Shown one piece after another: positions 1 to 8,355 of a DNA stretch of 38,478 bases (positions within the stretch are counted from its first letter, which is position 1; each line of letters begins with the position of its first letter). The notes beneath the pieces are model-generated. The model searched no databases and had not been told where the DNA came from. It saw only the letters and a list, made by a program, of their open reading frames with translations. Origin of the DNA: Desulfuromonadales bacterium (lineage in GTDB: Bacteria; Desulfobacterota; Desulfuromonadia; Desulfuromonadales; Syntrophotaleaceae); assembly GCA_013619105.1 (NCBI GenBank), contig JABXKU010000019.1:1-38478 (forward strand). Direction: 5' to 3'. The position numbers were made by a program, and so were the translations under genes.

Positions 1-96
1 AAAGAGAAGCTGATCGATCATTTTAGCAACAACCTTTCGGAAGAGGGGCCGCTCAAAGAAATTGCTACCGCTGCGGAATGGCTCAAGGGTTGTTAG
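1..96 (+). CDS. 3' end of an unidentified protein (partial)
   Basis: The window opens inside a plus-strand reading frame that reads 31 codons and stops at TAG (94-96). The visible C-terminus is mildly acidic and helical (ends AAEWLKGC) and carries no recognisable motif. A perfect hairpin follows about 50 bases downstream, as expected for a gene end. The frame is open to the window edge, so it is probably the tail of a real gene, but its identity cannot be read from this fragment. Confidence 0.5.
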   Translation, partial: KEKLIDHFSNNLSEEGPLKEIATAAEWLKGC

Positions 97-149
97 TCTT
101 CTCCTTACATGCGTGACAGTATGCCCCACGCAGTGGCAGCCATTTTTTG

Positions 150-181
150 CCTACTTTTTGTTGGCTTGGACAAAAAGTAGG
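150..181. repeat. Perfect 11-bp inverted repeat with 10-nt loop
   Basis: CCTACTTTTTG at 150-160 pairs perfectly with CAAAAAGTAGG at 171-181 across a 10-base loop. It sits between the end of the partial gene and the acetyltransferase gene. The sequence resembles dispersed extragenic palindromes common in deltaproteobacterial genomes. It could also act as a bidirectional terminator because both arms contain runs of five T or A, though it lacks a classical GC-rich stem. Confidence 0.6.
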
Positions 182-283
182 GCGTCTGGCGGGACGCGAC
201 CCGCCGGTGTTGCCTTGCCGTAAAAGCATCCTAAACGGGTCTGATTTCCTCATGACCTGCAGCGGTGAAAAAGGATTCCAATT

Positions 284-829
284 ATGAAAATACAAAAAGT
301 AACCGAAGAAACCCGCTCCAAGGTCTATGCCCTATTGGGCCGTGCCTTTCCCGGCAGCGGATACGAAGCCAACCTGGTGCAGGCCCTGCATGCCAAGGAT
401 AAAATCACCCACGAATGGGTGGCTATCCATACCAACAAAGTTATCGCCTACGTTGCCTTTTCCCTGGCCTATCATGGCCACGAGGTATGCGGCCTGCATC
501 TGGCACCCATGGCTGTGGCTCCTGACTTTCAAAAGCAGGGAGTCGGTTCGGAACTGCTGCACTTTGCCTTACGGCAAGAGCCGATCAAAAACCAGACCCT
601 GTATGTGTTGGGCAAACCCGGCTTCTATCGACGTTTTGGCTTTGAGTCCTGCAGCCAGCCTATTTGCCCCTTTGCTAAAAACAACGCTCATTTCCACAGC
701 CTGCGGAATGTTGCCAGCAGCAGTTTCACCGTCGGCTACGAGCCCGAGTTTAAAACCGTGGCCAAGTCGGTGGTTAAACCGGCCAAGACGACCAAGCCGG
801 CCAAAGCCCAGGGAAAGAAGCGTCGCTGA
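284..829 (+). CDS. GNAT family N-acetyltransferase
   Basis: A 181-residue protein of the GCN5-related N-acetyltransferase family, which transfers acetyl from acetyl-CoA to an amine. The acetyl-CoA binding segment is visible around residues 75-95 (LAPMAVAPDFQKQGVGSELL, with the Q-x-x-G-x-G/A-type loop). It is followed by the YVLGKPGFYRRFGFE segment typical of the YhbS-like subgroup. Residues 160-181 form a Lys/Pro/Ala-rich basic tail (KPAKTTKPAKAQGKKRR) outside the fold, perhaps a nucleic-acid or ribosome contact. The ATG at 284 follows an AAGGA ribosome-binding site. It lies 52 bases upstream of dbpA in the same direction and may be cotranscribed with it. The substrate is unknown. Confidence 0.85.
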   Translation: MKIQKVTEETRSKVYALLGRAFPGSGYEANLVQALHAKDKITHEWVAIHTNKVIAYVAFSLAYHGHEVCGLHLAPMAVAPDFQKQGVGSELLHFALRQEPIKNQTLYVLGKPGFYRRFGFESCSQPICPFAKNNAHFHSLRNVASSSFTVGYEPEFKTVAKSVVKPAKTTKPAKAQGKKRR

Positions 830-881
830 GTCGGCCTTGTCAATATTCCTCTAGTAATGATCCTCAAGAAGAAAGCAGCCC

Positions 882-2264
882 ATGATCCCCACCGCCTTTG
901 CCAGCCTGCCCCTGAATAACCCGATGCTGAAAAACCTGGAGTCCCTCGGCTACAGTGAGATGACCCCGATTCAGGCCCAGAGCCTTCCGCTAATTCTGGC
1001 CGGGACCGACGTGACCGCCCAGGCCAAGACCGGCAGCGGTAAGACGGCTGCCTTTGGCATTGGCCTTCTGTCACGGCTGGTGGTGAGCTGCTTCAGCGTA
1101 CAAGGGCTGGTGCTGTGCCCGACTCGCGAATTGGCCGATCAAGTCGGCAAGGAATTACGGCGACTGGCCCGCTGTACCGACAACATTAAGATACTCACCC
1201 TCTGTGGCGGTGTCCCCATCGGTCCCCAGTTCGGCTCCCTCGAACACGGCGCCCATATCGTGGTCGGCACCCCCGGCCGTATCCTTGATCATCTGCAGCG
1301 GGGCAGTCTTGAGCTGAAGGCACTGCGTATGCTGGTTCTTGATGAAGCCGACCGTATGCTCGACATGGGTTTTCAAGATGATCTCGCCGCCATCATCGCC
1401 GCCGCGCCGAGCAATCGGCAGACCCTGCTCTTTTCGGCCACCTACCCCGAATCCATCGCTGCCATGAGCGCAACGGTGCAGCATCAACCGGTCACGGTCA
1501 AGGTCGAGTCGGTCCATGATGGCCAGCAGATAGAGCAGTGTTTCTATGGGGTCGATAGAGAGAAGCGACTGGCTGCTGTCGCCCGAATGCTTGGCCATTA
1601 CCGGCCGGAATCGACCCTGGTCTTCTGCAATACTAAAATGGAGTGTCGGGAGGTCGCCGAGGCGCTGACGGAGCGGGGTTTCTCGGCGCTGGCGATCCAT
1701 GGTGATTTGGAACAGCGCGAGCGCGATGAGGTGCTGGCCCGCTTTGCCAATAAAAGCGCATCCGTGCTGGTCGCCACCGATGTCGCGGCACGGGGCATCG
1801 ATATCAAGGAACTGACCGCGGTGATCAACTACGAGCTGACCCGCGATCCGCAAGTACATATCCACCGCATCGGTCGTACCGGTCGCGCCGGGGAGCAGGG
1901 TCTGGCGCTGAGTCTGGTGACTGGGGCGGACAATCGCCGAGTGGCGGCTATTGAAGACTATCTCGGAGAAACCATCCCCCGCGCCGAACTGGACACCTTG
2001 GCCATGCCGACGGCAGCCTCCCTTGAGGCACCGATGGTCACCCTGTGCATCGACGGCGGCCGCAAAAACAAGGTGCGTCCCGGCGATATCCTGGGCGCCC
2101 TGACCGGCGAGGCGGGCATTGCCGCCAGCGAAGTCGGTAAGATCAACGTCTTCGATTTTCACATCTATGTCGCCATACGCCGGGCCAGCGCCAAGCTTGC
2201 TTTAGAGCGTCTGAGCGCGAATAAAATCAAAGGGCGGTTTTTCAAAATTCGCCGCATCAGCTAG
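882..2264 (+). CDS. dbpA: ATP-dependent RNA helicase DbpA
   Basis: A 460-residue DEAD-box helicase. In order it shows the Q motif (GYSEMTPIQ), Walker A (AQAKTGSGKT), PTRELADQ, the DEAD box (LDEADRML), SAT, and the C-terminal helicase motifs ending HRIGRTGRAG. The last ~75 residues form the DbpA RNA-binding domain (IDGGRKNKVRPGDILGALTG and a final FFKIRRIS), which in DbpA recognises helix 92 of 23S rRNA during 50S assembly. Full length (E. coli DbpA has 457 residues). The stop codon TAG (2262-2264) is made of TA from a target duplication plus the first G of an inserted small repeat. The ancestral stop, restored from the right-hand duplication, would have been TAA, so the protein is unchanged. 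Confidence 0.96.
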   Translation: MIPTAFASLPLNNPMLKNLESLGYSEMTPIQAQSLPLILAGTDVTAQAKTGSGKTAAFGIGLLSRLVVSCFSVQGLVLCPTRELADQVGKELRRLARCTDNIKILTLCGGVPIGPQFGSLEHGAHIVVGTPGRILDHLQRGSLELKALRMLVLDEADRMLDMGFQDDLAAIIAAAPSNRQTLLFSATYPESIAAMSATVQHQPVTVKVESVHDGQQIEQCFYGVDREKRLAAVARMLGHYRPESTLVFCNTKMECREVAEALTERGFSALAIHGDLEQRERDEVLARFANKSASVLVATDVAARGIDIKELTAVINYELTRDPQVHIHRIGRTGRAGEQGLALSLVTGADNRRVAAIEDYLGETIPRAELDTLAMPTAASLEAPMVTLCIDGGRKNKVRPGDILGALTGEAGIAASEVGKINVFDFHIYVAIRRASAKLALERLSANKIKGRFFKIRRIS

Positions 2265-2321
2265 TTCCCCACATGAAAACTGCGCTGTGTCCATCCAGAG
2301 TTTCCGGATGGTCACTAGCTA
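2258..2321. repeat. Internally deleted 52-bp copy of the 176-bp TIR element
   Basis: Bases 2264-2315 match the right-hand end of the 176-bp element seen in full at 22958-23133 and 32591-32766. The match covers CCCACATGAAAACTG, the GTGTCCATCC...CCGGATGG hairpin and a final GGTCAC. Almost the same 6-mer flanks it (CAGCTA at 2258-2263, TAGCTA at 2316-2321), consistent with an insertion-site duplication. Insertion happened within the dbpA stop codon. The left ~120 bases of the element are missing, so this is a deletion derivative. Confidence 0.7.
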
Positions 2322-2366
2322 AAACTTTCGCTGTCTGGCAGAGGATTTGGAACCGGTTTTTAGATT

Positions 2367-3038
2367 TTAATCTTCGGTGAGGTGGCGCTGTTTTAGAAAT
2401 TCATTGATGAGGTCTCGGGCCCACTGTCGATCGCCATCGCAGCACCACTCGGTGATGCAGGTTACATCCTCTCGATTGGCTTCGCGCCCCTCTTTGTGCG
2501 CCGCGCCTATGCTTACGAACCTGCCAAGCAGATCCTTTTCCCAGTAGTATTCCTCAATGACCTTTTCTCCGTCTTTCTCCTCTACGCGTATTTCGCTGCA
2601 GGGGATCAGGGCTTTTAAGGCCCGCTGAGATAGACCCAGTGCCTTGGCTGCTGCAGAGATGCCCAGCATGCCCCGGCCGTTTTTCTTGCGCAGGATATTC
2701 CGGTCGAGTCGCGCCTTCGGTTTGGAAGGAGTAGGACAGAGTGATTTCCCGTATGCCAGCAGTTCGGTTATCTCATCGGCTGCGAAGTCTTGAATCGCAA
2801 AGTTGGTCTGATATAGAAAATCACCCACCTCCAAGCGACCTTCAATTTTCGCTATCGCCGTGCCTTCTTTCCGCTGTATTCGCAGCGCAGCGTCGAGCTC
2901 GAAGTCGAGGATGTCGCTCTGTGACTCCTCTTCGTCCAGGTAGCGCTCGATGAGCTTGTGTTTGAGGGGGCCGTCTTCAACAAAAAAGAACACCTCGCCC
3001 TGTAGGCGATCGAGCATGGCCATTAGTTCAGAAATCAT
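2367..3038 (-). CDS. Conserved hypothetical protein with HTH-like segment
   Basis: A 223-residue protein of no family I recognise. It has no signal peptide or membrane segment and is rich in acidic residues. Residues ~127-145 (GISAAAKALGLSQRALKAL) look like a helix-turn-helix of the MerR/excisionase or sigma-region-4 style. An N-terminal alpha/beta region precedes it and a C-terminal region holds Cys and Trp (ITEWCCDGDRQWARD). The ATG at 3038 follows an AAGAGAG ribosome-binding site four bases away. It converges on dbpA. A DNA-binding role is inferred only from the short motif. Confidence 0.75.
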   Translation of the reverse strand: MISELMAMLDRLQGEVFFFVEDGPLKHKLIERYLDEEESQSDILDFELDAALRIQRKEGTAIAKIEGRLEVGDFLYQTNFAIQDFAADEITELLAYGKSLCPTPSKPKARLDRNILRKKNGRGMLGISAAAKALGLSQRALKALIPCSEIRVEEKDGEKVIEEYYWEKDLLGRFVSIGAAHKEGREANREDVTCITEWCCDGDRQWARDLINEFLKQRHLTED

Positions 3039-3116
3039 GTTGCTCTCTTGAGGGGGGGGTAAGGCAGGGGTAAGCAGGAGCTACTACCGCATTCTTCCAG
3101 GGGAATATTTCGTTGA

Positions 3117-3147
3117 CCAGCCGAGGGGCTAGTGCCCCCACGGCTGG
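3117..3147 (-). terminator. Hairpin downstream of ppiC
   Basis: CCAGCCG (3117-3123) pairs with CGGCTGG (3141-3147), with an inner GGGG/CCCC stem. It lies 18 bases past the ppiC stop on the minus strand. There is no T-run after it, so termination is likely but not certain. Confidence 0.5.
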
Positions 3148-3164
3148 TTCGACAACATAATTTT

Positions 3165-3446
3165 TTAGTCTGCGCGGTTGGTGATTTCGATCAGGTGGTA
3201 ACCGAACTGGGTCTTGACCGGGCCGAGGACCTTGCCAACTTCGCCGGAGAAAACCACGTCGTCAAATTCCTTGACCATCTGACCAGGACGAAATTCACCC
3301 AGACCGCCACCCTGCTTGCCCGAGGGGCATTTGGAGTGTTGCTTGGCGACGGCAGCGAAGTCTTCGCCACCTTCGATCTGGGTTTTCAGGGTAAGACATT
3401 CTTCCTCGGTGGGCACCAGAATGTGCCGAGCGCTTGCTTTGGCCAT
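3165..3446 (-). CDS. ppiC: Parvulin-type peptidyl-prolyl isomerase (PpiC)
   Basis: A 93-residue stand-alone parvulin domain, the size of E. coli PpiC (93 residues). It catalyses cis-trans isomerisation of peptidyl-prolyl bonds and, with no signal peptide, should be cytoplasmic. Hallmarks in order: ARHILV at the start, FAAVAKQHSKCPSGKQGGGLGEF in the middle, and GPVKTQFGYHLIEI at the end with the conserved F-G-x-H. The ATG at 3446 has GGAGA seven bases upstream. It appears to be a single-gene unit followed by a hairpin. Confidence 0.95.
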   Translation of the reverse strand: MAKASARHILVPTEEECLTLKTQIEGGEDFAAVAKQHSKCPSGKQGGGLGEFRPGQMVKEFDDVVFSGEVGKVLGPVKTQFGYHLIEITNRAD

Positions 3447-3534
3447 GATTAATTCTCCATTTAGGACGTGAGTAATAAAGCGGCTATTTTTACCCGAAAT
3501 GTAACCTCTTGTCCAATATTGCTCTTCGGGTGAT

Positions 3535-3690
3535 TTATTTTTTCCGCACAGATCTGTATATCAAAAAGCCCACCAGCAGGACCGCCATGAGTCCTCTAAA
3601 AAGGCCGGACTGCCAAAGGTCTTCCAGGTGAGGGGCAACATCCTGACGCCAAGGGCTGACAATGCAGTCATTTAAAAATTCACGAAACAT
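3535..3690 (-). CDS. Small single-span membrane protein (51 aa)
   Basis: A short gene supported by a strong ribosome-binding site (GGAGG, four bases before ATG at 3690). The 51-residue product begins MFREFLND, has a hydrophilic N-terminal half, one membrane segment at about residues 30-46 (LFRGLMAVLLVGFLIY) and a basic end (RSVRKK), which predicts an N-out/C-in orientation. It stands alone between ppiC and the CxxC-cluster gene. No family recognised. Confidence 0.7.
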   Translation of the reverse strand: MFREFLNDCIVSPWRQDVAPHLEDLWQSGLFRGLMAVLLVGFLIYRSVRKK

Positions 3691-3783
3691 CAGGTCCTCC
3701 ATAGATTAAGCGATTGAAGATAATATCAGTAAAGCATTCATTTCAGCTTCTTACGGTAGTATATCGTGCTGGAAGGGCATGGG

Positions 3784-4200
3784 TTAAAACATCTGCCAAT
3801 ATTTTTGCCAGCGCTGTCTGGCCGCAGCCCGATTGAACTCTTTTGGCAGTTGGCAGAGACAGCCCTGTGCCTGATCCAGGGTCTGCGGATCTGGAATCAA
3901 GGCTAGACACTGGCAAGGGCGTTCATCTGGGGGGAAACGACAGCCGTCCGGCCCGAGGAACGCGCATCCTGAGGTTAATGACCGGGGAGCGGGCATCGGC
4001 ACTCCAGATTTCTCCCAGAGTACCAGTCCCAATGCAGGCAATTTTTCCCGCAGTTGCTCAACAGTCAAACGTTGCCCTGCGAAAAAGAGGGCAAAGAAGC
4101 GCTCCGGGTCGATCCAGGTGCCAGGGCTGGCCTGACAACACCGGCCACCGCATTCCCGGCAGAGGGCTAAATCCAGAGAGTCTTTTTTTTCTGCGTGCAT
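3784..4200 (-). CDS. CxxC-cluster protein (YkgJ-like)
   Basis: A ~138-residue cysteine-rich protein. The N-terminal CRECGGRCC cluster plus later cysteines (SGCAFLGPDGCRF, RPCQCLALIP, GCLCQLP) fit the YkgJ-type zinc/iron-chelating cysteine cluster family, whose function is poorly defined. The start is uncertain. ATG at 4200 avoids overlap with the upstream flavoprotein gene, while an upstream ATG at 4260 would add 20 residues and overlap it by 37 bases. The tight spacing suggests cotranscription with the flavoprotein gene. Confidence 0.8.
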   Translation of the reverse strand: MHAEKKDSLDLALCRECGGRCCQASPGTWIDPERFFALFFAGQRLTVEQLREKLPALGLVLWEKSGVPMPAPRSLTSGCAFLGPDGCRFPPDERPCQCLALIPDPQTLDQAQGCLCQLPKEFNRAAARQRWQKYWQMF

Positions 4201-4223
4201 AAATAGCCGGCTAATAGCGATGC

Positions 4224-5438
4224 TTAGTTTAATTTGGCTGCGATGAAAGCAGTGGTCCAAGCGGCCTGAAAGTTATAGCCCCCGGTAATGCCGTCAATGT
4301 CCATCACCTCTCCAGCAAAATACAGATTGTCACAGACCTTGCTCTGCATCGTTTTAAAGTCGATGCTTTCCAGACTAACCCCGCCACAGGTGACAAACTC
4401 GTCCCGGAATTGGGTCTGTCCCCTCACCGAATAGGCATCATTGGTGAGCAGGTCGGCCATCTTGTTTAAACCGGCCTTCCCCAGTTCGCCCCACTTTTTG
4501 CTCGGCGACAGGTTGCTCTTTTCAAGCAGATAATTCCATAGCCTTTCAGGCAAAGCGTAGGGTCTGAGGTTGGATAAAATCTTTTTCGGATGCTCAGCCG
4601 TAATCCTTTTCAGCTCAGCCACGACCAGATCCTGGTTGCGCACATTCGTCCAGTTCACCTGAATCTTAAAGTCGTAGTGTTTTTCACTCAGCAATCGCGC
4701 TCCAAGAGCGGACAGTTTTAAGATCGCCGGACCGCTCATGCCCCAGTGGGTGATCAACAAAGGGCCTTCGGATTTAAGCTTGGTCCCCTGAATGCTCACC
4801 TGGGTCGGATCTACCACGATCCCCATCAACTCGGTGATCGCTTCATCGGGCATTTTGAAGGTGAATAAAGAGGGCACCGGGTCGGCGATTTGGTGACCTA
4901 ACTTTTCCAGCCACTCCAGGCCGGTGCGTTGCGGACAGCCGCCCGTAGCAACGATGACCTTGTCAAAGCTTCGATCTGGAAGCTTCCCCCCGATAAAGCC
5001 TAGTTGCAGACTGTCAGTGGTCTTTTTGATGGTTTTTATGCCAGTTTCAAGCTCGATTTTGATATTTAATTTGCGGGTTTGCTCTAAAAAACAATCGATG
5101 ATGCTTTGCGAATCTTGCGATAGGGGGAAAACGCAGTGGTCCTGCTGGGTGACCAAGGGAACGTTGCGCGACTCGAACCAGTGCATCACATCTTGGTTGT
5201 CGAAGATTCGAAACGCCCTTTTTAAAGCCTTCTCGCCCCGGGGATAAGCTTCGGACAGTTCCTTGATGCTGGAGCAGGCGTTGGTCAGATTGCAGCGGCC
5301 ACCACCGGAAACCATGACCTTGGCCAGCAGGGTTTTCGACTTTTCAAAAATAACCACGCTGGCCTGCGGATAATTTTCTTTCGCGGCAATCGCCGCAAAG
5401 AAACCGGCCGCCCCACCACCAATAATAGCTATTTCCAC
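4224..5438 (-). CDS. NAD(P)/FAD-dependent oxidoreductase, BaiN/HI0933 family
   Basis: A ~404-residue flavoprotein. The N-terminal dinucleotide-binding fold is clear (EIAIIGGGAAGFFAAIAA). It is followed by the family signature VMVSGGGRCNLTNA and ends with LYFAGEVMDIDGITGGYNFQAAW, the FAD-contacting C-terminal motif of the HI0933-like family. Members are soluble enzymes of mostly unknown substrate; one (BaiN) reduces bile-acid intermediates. I chose the GTG at 5438, directly before the fold, with AAGAGG upstream. The frame stays open to an ATG at 5531, giving 31 extra residues that are unlikely to be translated. Confidence 0.92.
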   Translation of the reverse strand: MEIAIIGGGAAGFFAAIAAKENYPQASVVIFEKSKTLLAKVMVSGGGRCNLTNACSSIKELSEAYPRGEKALKRAFRIFDNQDVMHWFESRNVPLVTQQDHCVFPLSQDSQSIIDCFLEQTRKLNIKIELETGIKTIKKTTDSLQLGFIGGKLPDRSFDKVIVATGGCPQRTGLEWLEKLGHQIADPVPSLFTFKMPDEAITELMGIVVDPTQVSIQGTKLKSEGPLLITHWGMSGPAILKLSALGARLLSEKHYDFKIQVNWTNVRNQDLVVAELKRITAEHPKKILSNLRPYALPERLWNYLLEKSNLSPSKKWGELGKAGLNKMADLLTNDAYSVRGQTQFRDEFVTCGGVSLESIDFKTMQSKVCDNLYFAGEVMDIDGITGGYNFQAAWTTAFIAAKLN

Positions 5439-5691
5439 CTTGATACCTCTTGAACTTTGGCCCCTGTCGGGGCCAATGAGCGTTTTCAATGTTTTATAAG
5501 TAGTTGAAATCAGGATCAATTCTTGCGCCAAGAACAGCCTATTTTTAACCGGAAAGCCACTATATCACTCTTTTGGGATCCGGTTAGATGGAACCGTACC
5601 AGTTTTTCTCCCTAGTCGGGCCTTGACACGCTGCTCGTGGCTGAATAGACTTCGGCAGACTTTTGAAACCGATTTATGAAGGAGACTTATT

Positions 5692-6174
5692 ATGAATAGC
5701 TGTCCCTGCGGTAGCGGCAACGATTACGCTGCCTGCTGTGAACCGATCATCACCGGAAAGAAATTGCCTGAAACGGCCGAACAACAGATGCGTGCGCGGT
5801 ACACTGCCCACGTGAAGGTCGATGTTGATTTTCTTTATGAGAGCACTCATCCCGATTCTCGTGAAGGCTACGATCACAAGGCGACCCAAGACTGGGCCGA
5901 AAAGTCCGAATGGCACGGCCTGGAGATTCTGGGCAGCACCGATGGCGGGCCGAAGGACGAGGAGGGGGAGATTGAATTTATCGCCCGCTTTCGCGACAAA
6001 GGCGGTATTCGCAGCCATCATGAGCGCGCCCAGTTCAAGCGCGACAAGAAACAATGGCTGTTTTTTGAGGGTACCATCGTCAAGGGGCAGTCGGTCAACG
6101 TCACCAAGATCGGTCGTAACGATCCTTGCACTTGTGGCAGCGGCAAGAAGTACAAGAAATGCTGCGGCAAGTAA
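5692..6174 (+). CDS. YchJ-like SEC-C motif protein
   Basis: A 160-residue protein with zinc-binding SEC-C motifs at both ends: [13 protein letters not shown] at residues 4-16 and [15 protein letters not shown] near the C-terminus. Between them lies an NTF2-like region with the typical [20 protein letters not shown] segment. This is the architecture of the YchJ family (E. coli YchJ has 152 residues). The role is unknown; SEC-C in SecA binds zinc and contacts SecB and ribosomes. The ATG has GAAGGAGA upstream, and a strong terminator follows the gene. Confidence 0.93.
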   Translation: MNSCPCGSGNDYAACCEPIITGKKLPETAEQQMRARYTAHVKVDVDFLYESTHPDSREGYDHKATQDWAEKSEWHGLEILGSTDGGPKDEEGEIEFIARFRDKGGIRSHHERAQFKRDKKQWLFFEGTIVKGQSVNVTKIGRNDPCTCGSGKKYKKCCGK

Positions 6175-6197
6175 AAATTTAGCCATAAAAGAAAAAG

Positions 6198-6230
6198 GGG
6201 GCAGGCGCTACAGGCGCCTGCCCCATTTTT
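6198..6230 (+). terminator. Rho-independent terminator after the ychJ-like gene
   Basis: GGGGCAGGCGC (6198-6208) pairs perfectly with GCGCCTGCCCC (6214-6224) across a 5-base loop, followed by ATTTTT. The A-rich left flank lets it also serve the converging DUF3014 gene on the minus strand. Confidence 0.92.
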
Positions 6231-6306
6231 GTTGGATAAGCCTAAACGATCAACAAGGCCAAGGGTTTGTACAACCCTGGCGCCTGCCTTTGGGGCATCT
6301 TTCGAC

Positions 6307-7119
6307 TCAGGAGACGGGCTGGGGGACGACCAGTTGCTTACGGAGTTTTTGTAATACAGCTTTGATCCTGCGCGCGTTCTCCGAACCCATTCGCAGTAGG
6401 GTCTTTTGACCGGCCGACAGGGATTCCAGTTGCGGATCGGCATAGCGGTACTGGGTGACATGCTTCACCACAGGGATCGGCCCCTTAGGCTCTGGGGTAG
6501 CCAGCAAATGATCCAATACAGTGATCATGCGGTCATGGAAATATCCCTTGGGATAACCCATCTCTTGGTACGCCTCTTCCAGTAAGGGATAGACCCGCAG
6601 GTAAGCTTTGGCCAGCCCGTCGGTCGGCGCTGCTTCGGCCAGCTTGACGTAGGGCGCATAGCGGAGAAAGTTTGCCGAGGCGATGACTTTGGCGCCCTCT
6701 TCTCCCGCGATTTCAAAGCGCCCGCCTGCTGCGCGCAGTGGCAGATGTTGTCGGGGCAGGTCCTTACGGGGCAGGGCATCGATGATTAACACCAGGCGCC
6801 GAATAAATTGCTGAGGCGCCAACAGTTGTTTTCGGGCCGGTTCGCCGAAGAGTTGCGTCAAGAGATCCTTGGTAAAGACATCGCTTTGGCCAAGTTCGGG
6901 CAACGGCGGAATGGCCTGCTCTTCTGTTCCCGGTGAAGCGGGTTGCGCTTGGGGAAGGGGATATCGAATTTCCGGTTCCGCTTCCTGAAGGGCCGCCGGA
7001 GGTATCCCCAATTCCGAAATGGAAGGCGGTTCGGATGATTTCCCCGGCCAAAAAAACACTACGGCTAGAGAAGCCAGCAGCAATAGAAGAATGATGATGG
7101 CGATACGTACCGGTTTCAT
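6307..7119 (-). CDS. DUF3014 membrane-anchored protein
   Basis: A 270-residue protein. Residues 1-25 form a signal anchor (MKPVRIAIIILLLLLASLAVVFFW), followed by a Pro-rich linker to about residue 85 and a globular domain. That domain matches the DUF3014 family pattern (SDVFTKDLLTQLFGEPARKQLL and FLRYAPYVKLAEAAPTDGLAKAYLRVYPLLEEAY). The start at 7119 is set by GGGAGG eight bases upstream; the frame itself opens ten codons earlier. The domain is expected in the periplasm, tethered to the inner membrane. Function unknown. Confidence 0.85.
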   Translation of the reverse strand: MKPVRIAIIILLLLLASLAVVFFWPGKSSEPPSISELGIPPAALQEAEPEIRYPLPQAQPASPGTEEQAIPPLPELGQSDVFTKDLLTQLFGEPARKQLLAPQQFIRRLVLIIDALPRKDLPRQHLPLRAAGGRFEIAGEEGAKVIASANFLRYAPYVKLAEAAPTDGLAKAYLRVYPLLEEAYQEMGYPKGYFHDRMITVLDHLLATPEPKGPIPVVKHVTQYRYADPQLESLSAGQKTLLRMGSENARRIKAVLQKLRKQLVVPQPVS

Positions 7120-7444
7120 GGCAGATTCCTCCCTGAGATGCTTGAGCATGCCGGGTTAACTTGGTGGTGACGCTCAACAACAAGTACAGCCCTAAAAGAA
7201 TAAGTGAGCCAAGAGCGTACGTCAAATAGTTCCGTTGGCCCCCTCTAAGCTAGTGTGGTTTTTGGTTGAGATACTGAGCTATACTGGTAGGCACGCGCCT
7301 GTCGGTCCGACAGGTGCCGACGGGCTCTTCACCGGGGATCGTTGGATCGAGCTGGTCTACGCCGGGGTTTATTGATAGGACAAAGACGGGCGAGCAGGGT
7401 CAGGCGTTTTCTTCTGGGCCTGTGGCTCATTCGGGAGGTTGTTA
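7120..7444. other. Divergent intergenic region with a short palindrome
   Basis: This 325-base gap separates the minus-strand DUF3014 gene from the plus-strand DUF3047 gene. It should hold both promoters, but I cannot place either with confidence. The clearest structure is the palindrome CCTGTCGG-T-CCGACAGG at 7298-7314, inside a wider GGCAC...GTGCC symmetry. It could be an operator or the top of a hairpin. Confidence 0.45.
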
Positions 7445-8095
7445 ATGAAATACCTTTTGCTGCTAATCCTGCTCCTGTTGCAGCCCCTCTGTGTTTTCGC
7501 CGAAGCAAAGGGCCGGTTCATTGATGATTTCGAGAAGGGTTTGCGTCCGGTGTGGCAGGTAAAGGAGTTCAAGGGGCGGACCGATTACCGGGTGGTCCGG
7601 GAAGCAACGGGAAACGTCCTGCAGGCCGAGTCCCACGGTGTGGCTTCCGCTCTGATTCTGAAGCAGCAGATCGACCTGCAGAAATTCCCCGTTCTTTCCT
7701 GGCGCTGGAAGGTGCAAAATGTCCTGGCGAAGGGGGATGCCAGGAGCAAGGCGGGAGATGACTATGCCGCCCGGGTTTACGTCATCTTTCCCCACTGGTT
7801 CTTTCCTAAAACCCGCGCTATTAATTACATCTGGGCCAATAAGCTGCCGCCGGGGACGGTCGTGCCGAATTCCTTTACCTCTAGGGCCATCATGATCGCA
7901 CTGGAGAGCGGAGATGAGCATGCCGGCAAGTGGATGATCGAGAGTCGAAATGTCTATGCAGACTATCGGGCGATCTTTGGTGAAGAGCCACCTCTGGCCG
8001 GCGCCATTGCTGTGATGACCGACTCGGACAACACCGGCGGTTCGGCCTTGGCCTGGTATGATGACATCCAGCTCAAGGAGGCAGAAAGGCCCTGA
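7445..8095 (+). CDS. DUF3047 exported protein
   Basis: A 216-residue protein with a cleavable signal peptide (residues 1-20, ending VFA-EA) and a single domain matching DUF3047. That family is typified by the segments FPVLSWRWKVQN...GDDYAARVYVIF, INYIWANKLPPGT and a late VMTDSDNTGGSALAWYDDI. The fold is predicted to be a beta-sandwich in the periplasm; no enzymatic role is known. The ATG at 7445 is preceded by GGGAGG six bases away, favouring it over the TTG two codons upstream. Confidence 0.88.
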   Translation: MKYLLLLILLLLQPLCVFAEAKGRFIDDFEKGLRPVWQVKEFKGRTDYRVVREATGNVLQAESHGVASALILKQQIDLQKFPVLSWRWKVQNVLAKGDARSKAGDDYAARVYVIFPHWFFPKTRAINYIWANKLPPGTVVPNSFTSRAIMIALESGDEHAGKWMIESRNVYADYRAIFGEEPPLAGAIAVMTDSDNTGGSALAWYDDIQLKEAERP

Positions 8096-8355
8096 GAAGG
8101 CATCACTTCTCTGGGTTAGGTCTTGCGGGGGGGCGGGTGCTGCCGGTCAACTATGATTGGCAGGATAGCCTGCCCTGATACAAGGGAACTAAGGCGGTCT
8201 CTTGCTGCTTTGTCAACGGTTGCTGGGGAGTTTGAACGACTGAAGAAAAAGGACAAAGGGCCTTTTCTTGATCCATGTCAGGTAGGTCCCCGCTACGGCT
8301 TGCTATGGTTGTCCCAACAAAAAAGACAATCACTTGCTTAAAAGGAGACTTGGAT

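Noticed and set aside
1155-2162. A 335-codon minus-strand frame across dbpA
   Set aside because: Antisense shadow of a full-length DEAD-box gene with all motifs intact.
8123-8341. A 72-codon plus-strand frame between the DUF3047 and Cys-rich genes
   Set aside because: No SD and no recognisable sequence; it crosses small hairpins.
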